Notes under the pieces: model-generated | Databases searched by the model: none | What the model was told of the DNA's origin: nothing | Seen by the model: the letters and a program-made list of their open reading frames with translations, nothing else | Origin: Algicola sp. | GTDB lineage: Bacteria > Bacteroidota > Bacteroidia > Flavobacteriales > Flavobacteriaceae | Length of the DNA stretch: 52,149 bases | Assembly (NCBI GenBank): GCA_018222835.1 | Contig: JAAEZN010000007.1 | Coordinates: 25,350 to 77,498, forward strand | Direction: 5' to 3' | Made by a program: the position numbers and the translations under genes | In this document: in pieces, positions 16,906-26,033 of the stretch | Numbering within the stretch: the stretch's first letter is position 1 | Layout of the letters: each line of letters starts with the position of its first letter

Positions 16906-17937
16906 TTACACCATTTCACCGCGGAGCGGTGTCTCGAAAATCGTCTTGAACAACTTGTCGGGAACCCTTGTTCCCAAAAGGTACATCGCTTTTGTTATGG
17001 CAGCCTCGGTCGTAATATCCTTGCCGTTAACCAGTTGCATCTCCTTGAGTTTTTCACTGGTTTCGTAATGCCCCATAAAAACACTGCCTCCCGAGCATTG
17101 TGTTACATTAATTATATGTAATCTTTTTTCTGTGGCCTTTTTTAATTCGGATAAAAACCATTCGTCCATTGGTGCGTTTCCAGCGCCATAGGTTTCCAAA
17201 ATAAGAGCCTTTAAATTGGGGATATTCAGCACCGCTCGAAGCACATTAGGGTTCAATCCCGGGAACAATTTTAGTATTGCCACGTTATTGTCCATTTTTT
17301 TATGCACCTGCAACGGCCTACTTTTAGCTGTTTTCTTTATCAAAAAATTCTGATTCACCTTTAAATGCACCCCTGATTCCACCAAAGGTGGATAATTCAA
17401 CGAATCAAACGCCTCGAAATGTTCTGCGTTTATTTTGGTGGTCCGATTGGCCCTATATAGTTTGTACTCAAAATACAATCCAACTTCTTGCACAACAGGT
17501 TTCCCTTTCTTCTGAAGTGCAGCAATTTCAATAGAGGTTATCAGGTTCTCTTTGGCGTCGGTACGCAAATCCCCAATGGGCAACTGAGAACCTGTAAAGA
17601 TCACGGGCTTTGCCAAATTCTCCAACATAAAGCTCAATGCAGATGCGGAGTAACTCATGGTATCGCTTCCGTGAAGCACTACAAAACCATCATTTTCCTC
17701 ATAATGCCTTTCAATAATTGAAGCTATTACTCCCCAATATCCAGGATTCATATTAGAGGAGTCGATTGGGTCGTCGAAAGAAACTCCCCGTAAATTACAA
17801 TCCAACTGATTCAGTTCAGGAATATTTTTTACGAGCTCATCAAAATTAAAGGCCTTGAGCGCCCCTGTTTTATAGTCCTTCACCATACCGATGGTCCCTC
17901 CGGTATAGATCAACAATATGTTTGGATTCTTTTTCAT
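16906..17937 (-). CDS. ansA: Type I (cytoplasmic-type) L-asparaginase
   Basis: The 343-residue enzyme hydrolyses asparagine to aspartate and ammonia. The first catalytic motif is YTGGTIGM (T12 region). The second is HGSDTMSYSASAL, with S91-D92 where E. coli AnsA has T91-D92; the Thr to Ser change is conservative but at the catalytic position. No signal peptide is present, in keeping with the cytoplasmic form. It follows tatD after three bases on the minus strand, so lipoprotein-tatD-ansA look like one operon running towards the tRNA-Ser gene. Confidence 0.92.
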   Translation of the reverse strand: MKKNPNILLIYTGGTIGMVKDYKTGALKAFNFDELVKNIPELNQLDCNLRGVSFDDPIDSSNMNPGYWGVIASIIERHYEENDGFVVLHGSDTMSYSASALSFMLENLAKPVIFTGSQLPIGDLRTDAKENLITSIEIAALQKKGKPVVQEVGLYFEYKLYRANRTTKINAEHFEAFDSLNYPPLVESGVHLKVNQNFLIKKTAKSRPLQVHKKMDNNVAILKLFPGLNPNVLRAVLNIPNLKALILETYGAGNAPMDEWFLSELKKATEKRLHIINVTQCSGGSVFMGHYETSEKLKEMQLVNGKDITTEAAITKAMYLLGTRVPDKLFKTIFETPLRGEMV

Positions 17938-17940
17938 AGG

Positions 17941-18708
17941 TCAGATACCAAATATGTCTTTGGAATTTTTTGTCGTAATCGCTGCTATTTCCTCCTCGGA
18001 CAAACTATAAATGGAAGATAGCTTCTGCAACACATTTACAATATAGAAACTCTCGTTCCGTTTCCCGCGGTATGGGGTCGGCGCCAAATAGGGAGCATCG
18101 GTTTCCAGCACAATATGCTCTAATCCAATCTCGTTCAAAAACTGGTCTATTTTACCATTTTTAAAAGTTACCACACCTCCTATTCCTAGCTTCATATTGT
18201 AGGAAATTGCTCGTTGGGCATGTTCCAAATTACCTGTAAAGCAATGAAAAATTCCAAAAAGGCCCTTTCCTTTTTCTTGTTCAAGCACCTCAAAAACTTC
18301 ATCAAAGGCATCACGACAATGAATCACTATGGGCAATTGATGCTTTTTGGCCAATCGTATTTGATAGGCAAAGGCTTCCTGCTGTTCTTTCAACAAAGTC
18401 TTGTCCCAATAAAGATCTACGCCTATCTCTCCTATTGCATAAAATTTTCTTTTGTCCAGCCATTCCTCCACAAGGGCCAATTCCTCTTTATAGTTCTCTT
18501 TTACATGCGTGGGGTGCAATCCCATCATCAAAAAAACATTATCGGGATAATTGGCTTCCAAATCCAACATGGATTGTGTGTAGGCGGAATCGATAGCTGG
18601 GATAAAAAAGCGTTGCACTCCGGCATCCAAAGCGCGCTGCATCATTTCTGCCCTATCCTCATCAAAGGCTTCACTATATAAATGGGTATGGGTATCAGTT
18701 ATAATCAT
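17941..18708 (-). CDS. tatD: TatD-family metal-dependent hydrolase
   Basis: The 255-residue TIM-barrel protein has all metal-site motifs of the family: DTHTHLYS (HxH near the start), GEIGVDLYW (Glu ligand), VIHCRDA, HCFTG and ETDAPYLAP. Family members are DNases or RNA 3'-end exonucleases and D-aminoacyl-type hydrolases; the cellular role here is not settled by sequence. Its ATG overlaps the upstream lipoprotein stop by four bases, so the two are coupled. Confidence 0.93.
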   Translation of the reverse strand: MIITDTHTHLYSEAFDEDRAEMMQRALDAGVQRFFIPAIDSAYTQSMLDLEANYPDNVFLMMGLHPTHVKENYKEELALVEEWLDKRKFYAIGEIGVDLYWDKTLLKEQQEAFAYQIRLAKKHQLPIVIHCRDAFDEVFEVLEQEKGKGLFGIFHCFTGNLEHAQRAISYNMKLGIGGVVTFKNGKIDQFLNEIGLEHIVLETDAPYLAPTPYRGKRNESFYIVNVLQKLSSIYSLSEEEIAAITTKNSKDIFGI

Positions 18709-19316
18709 TGATTGATGTTTTCTTGCCCAGGCACTACATTGTTCCTGTTCCTATATAATTCTATGGCTTTTTTAAAGTTTAGAGCACCTACTTTGGTCTG
18801 GTCATGGATAAAACCATTCAATTCTGGATGATATTCACTAATCCAATTGACCAATTTTTCCCTATTACCAGCCCATAAGCTATCATTAAAATCCACATAT
18901 TCCACAATATCAATACTATGGATCGCACCCTCTTTAAATTTCATGACCTCATGGGTGATGAACGGCTTATTCTGTAAAAACAAAATGCGCTCACATTTTT
19001 TTAAAACTTTTAAGTGAAGTTCACCATTCTCCTCTTTCATTTCCAACATCTCATATTCCGGTTTAAATACAGAATCCCATTGAAACAAATCCTGATATCC
19101 TTCTTTAGAAAAGGTTCTTACATAATCCATTTCGTTGAAACGGACACTGTCCAAAAACAATTCAACTACTTGGGTATAATTTGAAGTATTCAATCCTTCT
19201 ATATAGGCACCTGCCATTTCAGCCTTGTTGACTTCCTTTTTGTTGGAACCACAGGAAATAAAAACAAGAATGGCAAAAATAAATATGGCGACCTTCTTAA
19301 TATCAAAACAAACCAT
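18705..19316 (-). CDS. Putative lipoprotein, function unknown
   Basis: The 203-residue protein has a hydrophobic leader with a lipobox-like ending (VFISC-GSN, Cys at about 22), so it is probably an exported lipoprotein. No domain is recognised. The mature part is mixed alpha/beta and rich in charged residues, with ISEYHPELNGF near the C-terminus. It is the first gene of the lipoprotein-tatD-ansA group and overlaps tatD by four bases. Confidence 0.7.
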   Translation of the reverse strand: MVCFDIKKVAIFIFAILVFISCGSNKKEVNKAEMAGAYIEGLNTSNYTQVVELFLDSVRFNEMDYVRTFSKEGYQDLFQWDSVFKPEYEMLEMKEENGELHLKVLKKCERILFLQNKPFITHEVMKFKEGAIHSIDIVEYVDFNDSLWAGNREKLVNWISEYHPELNGFIHDQTKVGALNFKKAIELYRNRNNVVPGQENINQ

Positions 19317-19374
19317 AACACAAAAATAGCTTTATCTTAGACGTCCCAAAACTTTGTTTTACTTTAGACCTAAA

Positions 19375-19399
19375 GTCGCTTCGACTACGTTCAGCCTAA
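19375..19399. repeat. Dispersed intergenic repeat fragment
   Basis: CTTCGACTACGTTCAG (19379-19394) matches the core CTTCGACTnCGCTCAG found in flavobacterial intergenic repeats. It lies between the lipoprotein and the retropepsin gene, in the short upstream region of the latter. Confidence 0.5.
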
Positions 19400-19417
19400 C
19401 ATCGCTCAATAAACCAT

Positions 19418-19858
19418 ATGGCATCACTCAAAAAATTTCTCAAAGCCAAAGGCTTTTATAAAATTCCCTTACAACTTACCCAAACCAACCACTTTGAACT
19501 CACCGCCTCCATTAATGGTGTTACCGGCAAGTTTATTTTGGACACTGGAGCCTCCAATACTTGTGTAGGGATGGATAAAATCGAGTTTTTTGAAATGATT
19601 TCCGAAACTACCGACATAAAAGCGGCTGGTGCAGGTGCTACAGAAATGGAGACCCTTATTTCCAACAAAAACAAAATTCAAATTGGCAACTGGATAAAGA
19701 AAAAGCAAAAAATAGTTGTGTTTGATCTTACCCATGTCAACCAAGCCTTGGTAGCGCACAATGCATTGCCTGTGGATGGGATTATTGGTGCGGACATTCT
19801 TAAAAAAGGAAAGGCCATCATCGATTACAACAAAAAATGCCTCTACTTAAAAAAGTAA
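19418..19858 (+). CDS. Retropepsin-like aspartic protease family protein
   Basis: The 146-residue protein has one aspartic-protease active-site motif, FILDTGASNTCVG (D42-T43-G44-A45), and a second family element, GIIGADILKK, near residue 125. With one DTG per chain it would need to dimerise, as retropepsins do. No signal peptide or membrane helix is evident, so it is probably cytoplasmic. It is the only plus-strand gene between two minus-strand groups. Its last codons form one arm of a hairpin that looks like the sucAB terminator (19835-19866). Confidence 0.82.
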   Translation: MASLKKFLKAKGFYKIPLQLTQTNHFELTASINGVTGKFILDTGASNTCVGMDKIEFFEMISETTDIKAAGAGATEMETLISNKNKIQIGNWIKKKQKIVVFDLTHVNQALVAHNALPVDGIIGADILKKGKAIIDYNKKCLYLKK

Positions 19859-19866
19859 AGGCATTT
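19835..19866 (-). terminator. Likely sucA-sucB terminator inside the 3' end of the retropepsin gene
   Basis: AAATGCCT (19835-19842) pairs with AGGCATTT (19859-19866), and the inner TACTT/AAGTA (19844-19848 with 19853-19857) extends the stem. On the minus strand the stem runs into TTTTTTG, a proper T tract; on the plus strand none follows. The structure spans the plus-strand stop codon (19856-19858). Confidence 0.7.
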
Positions 19867-19884
19867 GCAAGTTCGAGCATTACA

Positions 19885-19910
19885 AGCCCTTTGACTAAGC
19901 TCAGGGCACT
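19885..19910. repeat. Dispersed intergenic repeat with short inverted ends
   Basis: AGCCCTTTGACTAAGCTCAG followed by GGCACT is a version of the CCCTTCGACTnnGCTCAGGGC repeat. GCCCT (19886-19890) and AGGGC (19903-19907) can pair. It lies in the convergent gap between the retropepsin gene and sucB. Confidence 0.55.
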
Positions 19911-19924
19911 TGACTCTCTTTATA

Positions 19925-21142
19925 TTATAGTTCCAACGCTTTTTTCACGTTGCCATCCATCAACAATTCTTCTGGACTTTCCAATGCCTCTTTCACGGCC
20001 ACCAAGAAACCAACAGATTCTTTACCGTCGATAATTCTGTGATCGTAAGAAAGGGCAACATACATTACGGGTGCAATGGCAATAGCCCCATCCCTAACAA
20101 TTGGGCGCTCCACTATGTTGTGCATTCCTAAAATAGCACTCTGCGGAGGATTGATGATCGGCGTAGATAACATGGAACCGAACACTCCACCATTGGTAAT
20201 GGTAAAGGTACCCCCTGTCATTTCATCTACAGTGATCTCACCTTCTCTTGCTCGGATAGCCAAACGTTTTACTTCGGATTCAACACCTCGGAACGTAAGA
20301 TTTTCCGCATTTCTGATTACCGGAACCATCAAACCTTTTGGGCCAGACACCGCTATACTGATATCGCAGAAATCGTAAGAGATCATTTCTTTGCCATCGA
20401 TCATAGAATTCACCGCTGGATACATTTGCAATGCACGGATTACAGCTTTGGTGAAGAAAGACATAAACCCCAGGCTTACTCCATGTTTCCCCTTGAATTC
20501 TTCTTTGTATTGGTTACGAAGTTCAAAGATTGCCGACATATCCACTTCGTTGAAGGTGGTCAACATGGCGGTCTCGTTTTTGGCCGCTACCAAACGCTCA
20601 GCTACTTTTCTACGCAACATGGACAGTTTGGATCGGGTTTCACCACGGTTTCCACCTGTTGGGGTACCCATTGAGGCTTTAGCTTTTACCGCATCATCTT
20701 TTGTGATACGGCCATCTCTTCCACTACCGGAAACAGATGATGGCTCGATTCCTTTTTCGTCCAATATTTTTTTGGCCGCTGGAGACGGGCTCCCAGAAGC
20801 ATATGTATCTTTCTTGGGCTCCTCTGCTTTAGCAGCTTCCTTTTTTGGTTCTTCTTTCTTCGGCTCTTCTTTCTTGGCCAATGCCCCGGAACCTTCGGGT
20901 TTTTCCGCACTGGTATCGATAAGGCAAACTACTTCACCTACCGCTACGGCGTCGCCCACCTCGGCCTTTAGGGTAATAATTCCGCTCTCCTCTGCAGGAA
21001 GCTCCAATGTTGCCTTGTCCGAGTCCACCTCGGCTATGGCCTGGTCTTTCTCCACATAGTCTCCATCCTCTACCAACCACTCGGCGATTTCTACCTCTGT
21101 AATGGATTCCCCTGGTGAGGGAACTTTCATTTCTAAAACCAT
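19925..21142 (-). CDS. sucB: 2-Oxoglutarate dehydrogenase E2, dihydrolipoyl succinyltransferase
   Basis: The 405-residue E2 subunit transfers the succinyl group to CoA in the oxoglutarate dehydrogenase complex of the TCA cycle. Residues 1-75 form the lipoyl domain with the modified lysine in EVDSDKATL (K43). A Lys/Glu/Pro-rich linker and the peripheral-subunit-binding domain (about 115-155, SPAAKKILDEKGI) follow. The catalytic domain ends with the DHRIIDGKESV active-site motif. sucA lies 22 bases upstream on the same strand. E3 is not in the window, which is normal. Confidence 0.96.
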   Translation of the reverse strand: MVLEMKVPSPGESITEVEIAEWLVEDGDYVEKDQAIAEVDSDKATLELPAEESGIITLKAEVGDAVAVGEVVCLIDTSAEKPEGSGALAKKEEPKKEEPKKEAAKAEEPKKDTYASGSPSPAAKKILDEKGIEPSSVSGSGRDGRITKDDAVKAKASMGTPTGGNRGETRSKLSMLRRKVAERLVAAKNETAMLTTFNEVDMSAIFELRNQYKEEFKGKHGVSLGFMSFFTKAVIRALQMYPAVNSMIDGKEMISYDFCDISIAVSGPKGLMVPVIRNAENLTFRGVESEVKRLAIRAREGEITVDEMTGGTFTITNGGVFGSMLSTPIINPPQSAILGMHNIVERPIVRDGAIAIAPVMYVALSYDHRIIDGKESVGFLVAVKEALESPEELLMDGNVKKALEL

Positions 21143-21164
21143 TCTGTTATAGTTTATACTTGAA

Positions 21165-23963
21165 TTATCTTATTTGCATGTTATCCTTACTCTTGTCGAA
21201 CACATAGTCCAACACTTGGGCATGACGTCGTTTGGAGCGAACCGCGCTACCCGCCGCCGGCGCACCATAGAACCTACGGGATGTCACCCTAAATTGTTTG
21301 GCTTCATCAAAATGCATCAGCATATGGCTCCATGCCCCCATATTCCTAGGCTCTTCCTGTGCCCAGACAATATCGTCCACATTCTTATATTTTTTGATAA
21401 TGTCCCTCATTTCTTCCGCAGGTAATGGGAACAATTGCTCCACACGTACCAAAGCTACATCATCTCGACCAAGTTCTTCTCTTTTTTCCAAAAGATCGTA
21501 GTAAAACTTACCTGTACAGAACACCAAGCTTTTTACTTTGGCCACTTTTACCTCGGCATCATCTATAACCATTTGGAAACTACCGTTGGCCATTTCCTCT
21601 TTAGTGGACACCACTTTAGGGTGCCTCAACAAACTTTTTGGGGTAAATACCACCAAAGGCTTACGGAAATTAGCTTTCATTTGCCTACGGAACAGATGGA
21701 ACAAGTTGGCCGGTGTGGTCACATCTGCAACGAACATATTGTCCTTGGCGCATAGCTGCAAATATCTCTCCATACGTGCAGAGGAGTGCTCGGCACCCTG
21801 TCCTTCATAACCGTGCGGCAACAAGAGAACCAATCCATTCTGTAGTTTCCATTTGTCCTCGGCAGAGGATAGGTATTGATCTATGATAATTTGGGCTCCG
21901 TTGCTAAAATCACCAAACTGGGCTTCCCAAATAGTCAAGGTTTTTGGGCTTGCCATGGCGTATCCATAATCAAATCCCATAACGGCATATTCCGATAACA
22001 AGGAATTATAGATATGGAATTTTCCATTTTGATTATCGCCCATTTCGTTCAGCAAGACCACTTCCTCCTCGTGCATTTCTGTTTTGATGACAGCATGTCT
22101 ATGGGAGAAAGTCCCCCTCTCCACATCCTGACCGGTCATTCTAACATCGTACCCTTCTTCGATCAATGATCCATAGGCCAAAAGTTCTCCCATGGCCCAA
22201 TCGAGCTTATTATCCTCAAAGTACATTTTATGACGACCTTCTACCAATCGCTCCAATTTTCTTAGAAACTTTTTGTCTTCTGGAAGTTTGGTGATGCTTT
22301 TGGCAATCCCGTCCATCTTTTTAAGATCGTAGGTAGTGTCCATCGGTTTTAGCATAACCTCTTCGGTCACTTGCTCAAACCCCTCCCACTCATCTTGCAT
22401 AAATGGTGTTATTCTGGTCTTCTCAATCTTACGGGAATCCAAAAGATCCTCTTCAAGGTCGTTCTTGTATTTCTCTTCGAGCTCTTTAACGTAGTTCTCA
22501 TCGATTACACCTTCGGCAATCAATTTCTCGGCATAGATATCCCTAGGGTTTTGATGCCTGGAAATGGATTTATACAATAAGGGCTGGGTAAACTTAGGCT
22601 CGTCCCCTTCGTTGTGACCATATTTTCTATACCCCAATAAATCCAAGAAGATGTCGCGCTTGTAACGCATTCTATATTCCAATGCGAAAGTTGTGGCATG
22701 CACCACCGCTTCTGCATCATCCGCATTTACGTGAAGTACCGGCGAAAGGGTTACTTTCCCAACATCGGTACAGTAAGTGGAGGATCTCGCATCCAAATAG
22801 TTCGTAGTAAATCCAATTTGGTTGTTCACTACAATATGAATGGTTCCTCCAGTGGTATATCCGTCCAAACGAGCCATCTGAATTAATTCATATACCACAC
22901 CTTGCCCGGCAAAAGCTGCATCTCCGTGAATTAGGATCGGCAGTACTTCGGAAATATTATCGCCGTGATCTCGATCTTGTTTTGCCCTAGAAATTCCTTC
23001 CACAACGGAGTTGACCGTTTCCAAGTGGGAGGGGTTCGGGGCAATGTTCATGTTTACTATTTTCCCTGAATCGGTTTCTCGTGTAGAGGTCCAACCCAAG
23101 TGATATTTTACGTCACCATCAAAAATGGTCTCTTCGTAATCCTTGCCATCAAACTCGCTAAAGATATCCTTTGGCGATTTTCCAAAAATGTTGGTCAAAA
23201 CGTTCAAGCGCCCTCTGTGGGCCATACCTACAACGAACTGCTTTACACCTTGATCCGCGGCCTTTTCAACAATTACATCCAAAGCAGGAATCAAAGATTC
23301 CCCACCTTCCAACGAAAATCGTTTCTGGCCTACATATTTAGTATGCAAAAAGCTTTCGAAGGAAACCGCTTCGTTAAGCTTTCTGAGTATGTTTTTCTTT
23401 TCTTCGGGAGTAAAATTGGGGTGATTGTCGTTCTTGTTCAACCAATCTTGAATCCATTGAATACGCTCCGGGGTACGAATGTACATGTACTCTACCCCTA
23501 TGGCATCGCAATAGATACTCTCCAAATGAGCAACAATATCCTTGAGCGATGACGGCCCTATGCCCAGAATTTTTCCGGCATCGAAAACAGTCCCCAAGTC
23601 TTCTTGAGACAATCCAAAATTGACCAACTCCAGAGTTGGCTCATATCTTCTTCTTTCCCTAACAGGGTTCGTTTGGGTAAAAAGGTGTCCGCGCGAACGG
23701 TAACCATCGATCAAACGAATAACCTGAAATTCCTTTTGCAGGGTTTCGGGCATCTCGACTTTCCTACCATTGGCAAGAACGACCATTCCGCCTTTGTCAG
23801 ATTCAACTCCCAAATCCTCAAGAGAGCTTTCCAAACCAAAATCAAACCCTTGAAAAAAAGCCCTCCAACTGGGCTCTACACTATCAGGATTCGCTAGATA
23901 TCTATCGTATTGCTCCGCAAAAAATGAAGTGTGCGCAGCGTTTAAAAATGAATATTTGTCCAT
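21165..23963 (-). CDS. sucA: 2-Oxoglutarate dehydrogenase E1
   Basis: The 932-residue thiamine-diphosphate enzyme decarboxylates 2-oxoglutarate and reductively succinylates the E2 lipoyl arm. The N-terminus has the E1o signature FLNAAHTSFFAEQYDRYLAN. Other features are the GMAHRGRLNVL substrate-binding block, the GDAAFAGQGVVYE ThDP/Mg site, and the C-terminal RMERYLQL and SLLRHP regions. Length agrees with the family (about 930). It heads the sucA-sucB operon; an upstream promoter candidate is at 24002-24009. Confidence 0.97.
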   Translation of the reverse strand: MDKYSFLNAAHTSFFAEQYDRYLANPDSVEPSWRAFFQGFDFGLESSLEDLGVESDKGGMVVLANGRKVEMPETLQKEFQVIRLIDGYRSRGHLFTQTNPVRERRRYEPTLELVNFGLSQEDLGTVFDAGKILGIGPSSLKDIVAHLESIYCDAIGVEYMYIRTPERIQWIQDWLNKNDNHPNFTPEEKKNILRKLNEAVSFESFLHTKYVGQKRFSLEGGESLIPALDVIVEKAADQGVKQFVVGMAHRGRLNVLTNIFGKSPKDIFSEFDGKDYEETIFDGDVKYHLGWTSTRETDSGKIVNMNIAPNPSHLETVNSVVEGISRAKQDRDHGDNISEVLPILIHGDAAFAGQGVVYELIQMARLDGYTTGGTIHIVVNNQIGFTTNYLDARSSTYCTDVGKVTLSPVLHVNADDAEAVVHATTFALEYRMRYKRDIFLDLLGYRKYGHNEGDEPKFTQPLLYKSISRHQNPRDIYAEKLIAEGVIDENYVKELEEKYKNDLEEDLLDSRKIEKTRITPFMQDEWEGFEQVTEEVMLKPMDTTYDLKKMDGIAKSITKLPEDKKFLRKLERLVEGRHKMYFEDNKLDWAMGELLAYGSLIEEGYDVRMTGQDVERGTFSHRHAVIKTEMHEEEVVLLNEMGDNQNGKFHIYNSLLSEYAVMGFDYGYAMASPKTLTIWEAQFGDFSNGAQIIIDQYLSSAEDKWKLQNGLVLLLPHGYEGQGAEHSSARMERYLQLCAKDNMFVADVTTPANLFHLFRRQMKANFRKPLVVFTPKSLLRHPKVVSTKEEMANGSFQMVIDDAEVKVAKVKSLVFCTGKFYYDLLEKREELGRDDVALVRVEQLFPLPAEEMRDIIKKYKNVDDIVWAQEEPRNMGAWSHMLMHFDEAKQFRVTSRRFYGAPAAGSAVRSKRRHAQVLDYVFDKSKDNMQIR

Positions 23964-24001
23964 TCCTTATGTTTCTCCAAATATTTATGGAAAATTTTTG
24001 T

Positions 24002-24009
24002 CAAAAATA
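24002..24009 (-). promoter_or_regulatory. Candidate -7 element for sucA-sucB
   Basis: Minus-strand TATTTTTG is an exact TAnnTTTG match 38 bases before the sucA start. A second match, TAAATTTG, lies at 24055-24062. Neither has a good -33 TTTG, so the choice is open. The rest of the 23964-24241 spacer is AT-rich with no gene seen. Confidence 0.35.
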
Positions 24010-24189
24010 CGGGTTTTAGCATTTATATGCTTGCATTCCTTTTAATTTCTTATTCAAATTTACAACTATATTACAGATTGGACATGTTAGCAATAAAAAT
24101 GAAATTTTTAACTGAAATTAACTACGGAAAGTAAAAATTCTACAACTTTAAATCCCTGATATGCTGACCAAAAAAGCCTAAATTGAAAA

Positions 24190-24208
24190 ATTGAGCTCCT
24201 TACTCAAT
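24190..24208 (-). terminator. Possible terminator of the amidohydrolase-unknown gene pair
   Basis: ATTGAG (24190-24195) pairs with CTCAAT (24203-24208), and the minus strand continues TTTTTCAATTT. It lies 34 bases past the stop of the 118-residue gene. The stem is short. Confidence 0.45.
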
Positions 24209-24241
24209 GTTTTTTCGGGTTTTTAAAGACAAAGTTTGTGA

Positions 24242-24598
24242 TCAGCTGCTAAACTTGGCTTTGTACCACACTTTTTGCCACTCTCTTTTTAACAACAAAA
24301 AAGATACCTCCGCCGAAATATCCACTACATCGGTCGGAACTATCTTTTTAATTTCTTTCTCAGAGATATCCACTACATACAACAAGTTGAGATATTCCGG
24401 GAACTTTTCCACAATTAAGTAATAAACTTTTTCGTGGATAATACTTTTAAGTTCTTCGGGAGTTATATCCAAAGGAATGTTGATAGGCACATTGGCCAAC
24501 TCAAAATCCTTTTTTAGTTGATGCAATAATTTTTGATAGAGTTGCTCTTGCTGAACAGCTTCCAACAACTCCAAACTAGTATTAAAGTTGGATAGCAT
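24242..24598 (-). CDS. Conserved-looking small cytoplasmic protein, function unknown
   Basis: This 118-residue protein has no signal peptide or membrane helix. It has a helical N-terminus (LELLEAVQQEQLYQKLLHQL) and a moderately charged body; I recognise no domain. It lies 31 bases downstream of the amidohydrolase gene on the same strand, and its codon use resembles that of its neighbours, so it is likely real and co-transcribed. Confidence 0.65.
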   Translation of the reverse strand: MLSNFNTSLELLEAVQQEQLYQKLLHQLKKDFELANVPINIPLDITPEELKSIIHEKVYYLIVEKFPEYLNLLYVVDISEKEIKKIVPTDVVDISAEVSFLLLKREWQKVWYKAKFSS

Positions 24599-24629
24599 AC
24601 TCTATTTACGTGGAAACTTAGGTTTGGGA

Positions 24630-25904
24630 TTATTCTCCTTTATAGATTTTACCTTCCTTCATAACAAATGAAACATTCTTTAACGATTCCACATCCTTAT
24701 CCGGATTTCCATCTACCGCAATGATATCTGCTATGAACCCTTTTTTCAACTGACCTAGATCATCCATCCCCAAAAGAGCGGCATTTGTAACAGTTGCTGA
24801 TTTTATTGCTTCTAAAATAGGCATTCCAGCTTCTGTCATATATACAAATTCCCGAGCATTTTCTCCATGGGGATAAACACCTGCATCCGTTCCAAAGGCG
24901 ATTGGTACTCCCCTTTTATAAGCACGTGCAAACATGGCTTGAATTTGCGGCCCGATCTCTCTGGCTTTTTTGGCTACAACCTCTGGGTAGTACCCTGGTT
25001 TTGATCCATTTGCTGCAGCTTGTTTTCCTGCAGTAATCGTTGGAACCAAATAGGTATCGTGCTTAATCATCAAATCCATGGTTTCGTCGCTCATAAGAGT
25101 ACCATGCTCTATGGTCTTTATACCGCCCAATACTGCTCTTTGCATTCCTTCGTCCCCGTGTGCGTGGGCCGCCGTCAAAAAGTTATAATCCTTGGCAGTA
25201 GCCGTGATACTCTTGACCTCTTCTAGAGTAAACTGTGGGTTTTGGCCGCTTTTGGCTACACTTAACACACCTCCAGTAGCAGTAATCTTGATAACATCAG
25301 CTCCATCCTTATAGCGTTGTCTTACTGCTTTTCTAGCATCTTCAACCGAGTTCACAACACCTTCTTTTGGTCCTGGGTCGCCCATTAAAGGTTTCTTTAC
25401 TCCATTGGTAGGGTCGGCATGGCCACCTGTTGTACCAATAGCTTTTCCTGCTGTAAAAATCCTTGGTCCCACAATCACTCCTTTATTTATAGCATTCCTC
25501 AACGAAATATTAACACCGCTACCCCCTAGATCGCGCACCGTGGTAAATCCGGCCATTAAGGTTTTCTTGGCGTATATGGTCGAATTGAAAGCTACATCGG
25601 CTTCATTTAGGGTAAACTTTTGGATATAGGCCGCTGGGTTCGACTCGGACTCGATATGAACATGCATATCAATAAAACCGGGCATAACGGTCTTATCTTT
25701 TAAATCAACAACAACATCTTTGGAGCCTCCCTTTTTATATCCATCCTCAATCGACTTAATTGATGTTCCAGAGACAACAATGGTTTTTTCGGTCAAAATT
25801 TTTCCGCTTTCCACATCTATAATTCGTCCGCATTGCAAATAGGTGTCCTGAGCGGATAAAATTGCTGTAAATAGAATAATGGAAAAAGTAATCAGTTTTT
25901 TCAT
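24630..25904 (-). CDS. Exported amidohydrolase (imidazolonepropionase/prolidase-like)
   Basis: The 424-residue metal-dependent hydrolase has a signal peptide (1-18). Metal-site motifs of the amidohydrolase superfamily are in order: HVH at residues 81-83, KITATGGV with the likely carboxylated lysine near 206, AAHAHGDEG near 245, IEHGT near 267 and GTDAGV near 340. Members with this arrangement act on imidazolonepropionate-like rings, Xaa-Pro dipeptides or related amides; export argues for a peptide- or xenobiotic-type substrate. The exact substrate cannot be told. The 118-residue gene follows. Confidence 0.87.
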   Translation of the reverse strand: MKKLITFSIILFTAILSAQDTYLQCGRIIDVESGKILTEKTIVVSGTSIKSIEDGYKKGGSKDVVVDLKDKTVMPGFIDMHVHIESESNPAAYIQKFTLNEADVAFNSTIYAKKTLMAGFTTVRDLGGSGVNISLRNAINKGVIVGPRIFTAGKAIGTTGGHADPTNGVKKPLMGDPGPKEGVVNSVEDARKAVRQRYKDGADVIKITATGGVLSVAKSGQNPQFTLEEVKSITATAKDYNFLTAAHAHGDEGMQRAVLGGIKTIEHGTLMSDETMDLMIKHDTYLVPTITAGKQAAANGSKPGYYPEVVAKKAREIGPQIQAMFARAYKRGVPIAFGTDAGVYPHGENAREFVYMTEAGMPILEAIKSATVTNAALLGMDDLGQLKKGFIADIIAVDGNPDKDVESLKNVSFVMKEGKIYKGE

Positions 25905-25985
25905 TGGTTTTAGCGATTAGTTAGTTAAAACACTAAAATAAGAATACTCCCATATTCTTCATATTAATTTAGGGTCAACGACAAT

Positions 25986-26013
25986 AAAAAGCCTGTCTTC
26001 GGACAGGCTTTTT
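25986..26013 (-). terminator. Terminator of the DegT-galE operon
   Basis: AAAAAGCCTGTC (25986-25997) pairs with GACAGGCTTTTT (26002-26013) around a TTCG tetraloop, 21 bases past the galE stop, with T residues on both strands. Confidence 0.92.
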
Positions 26014-26033
26014 ACTTTTATGTTCGCTTTTTT

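Noticed and set aside
20391..21059. Plus-strand open frame of 222 codons opposite sucB
   Set aside because: It is antisense to the conserved lipoyl, linker and catalytic coding sequence, and the product is low-complexity Ser/Ala-rich.
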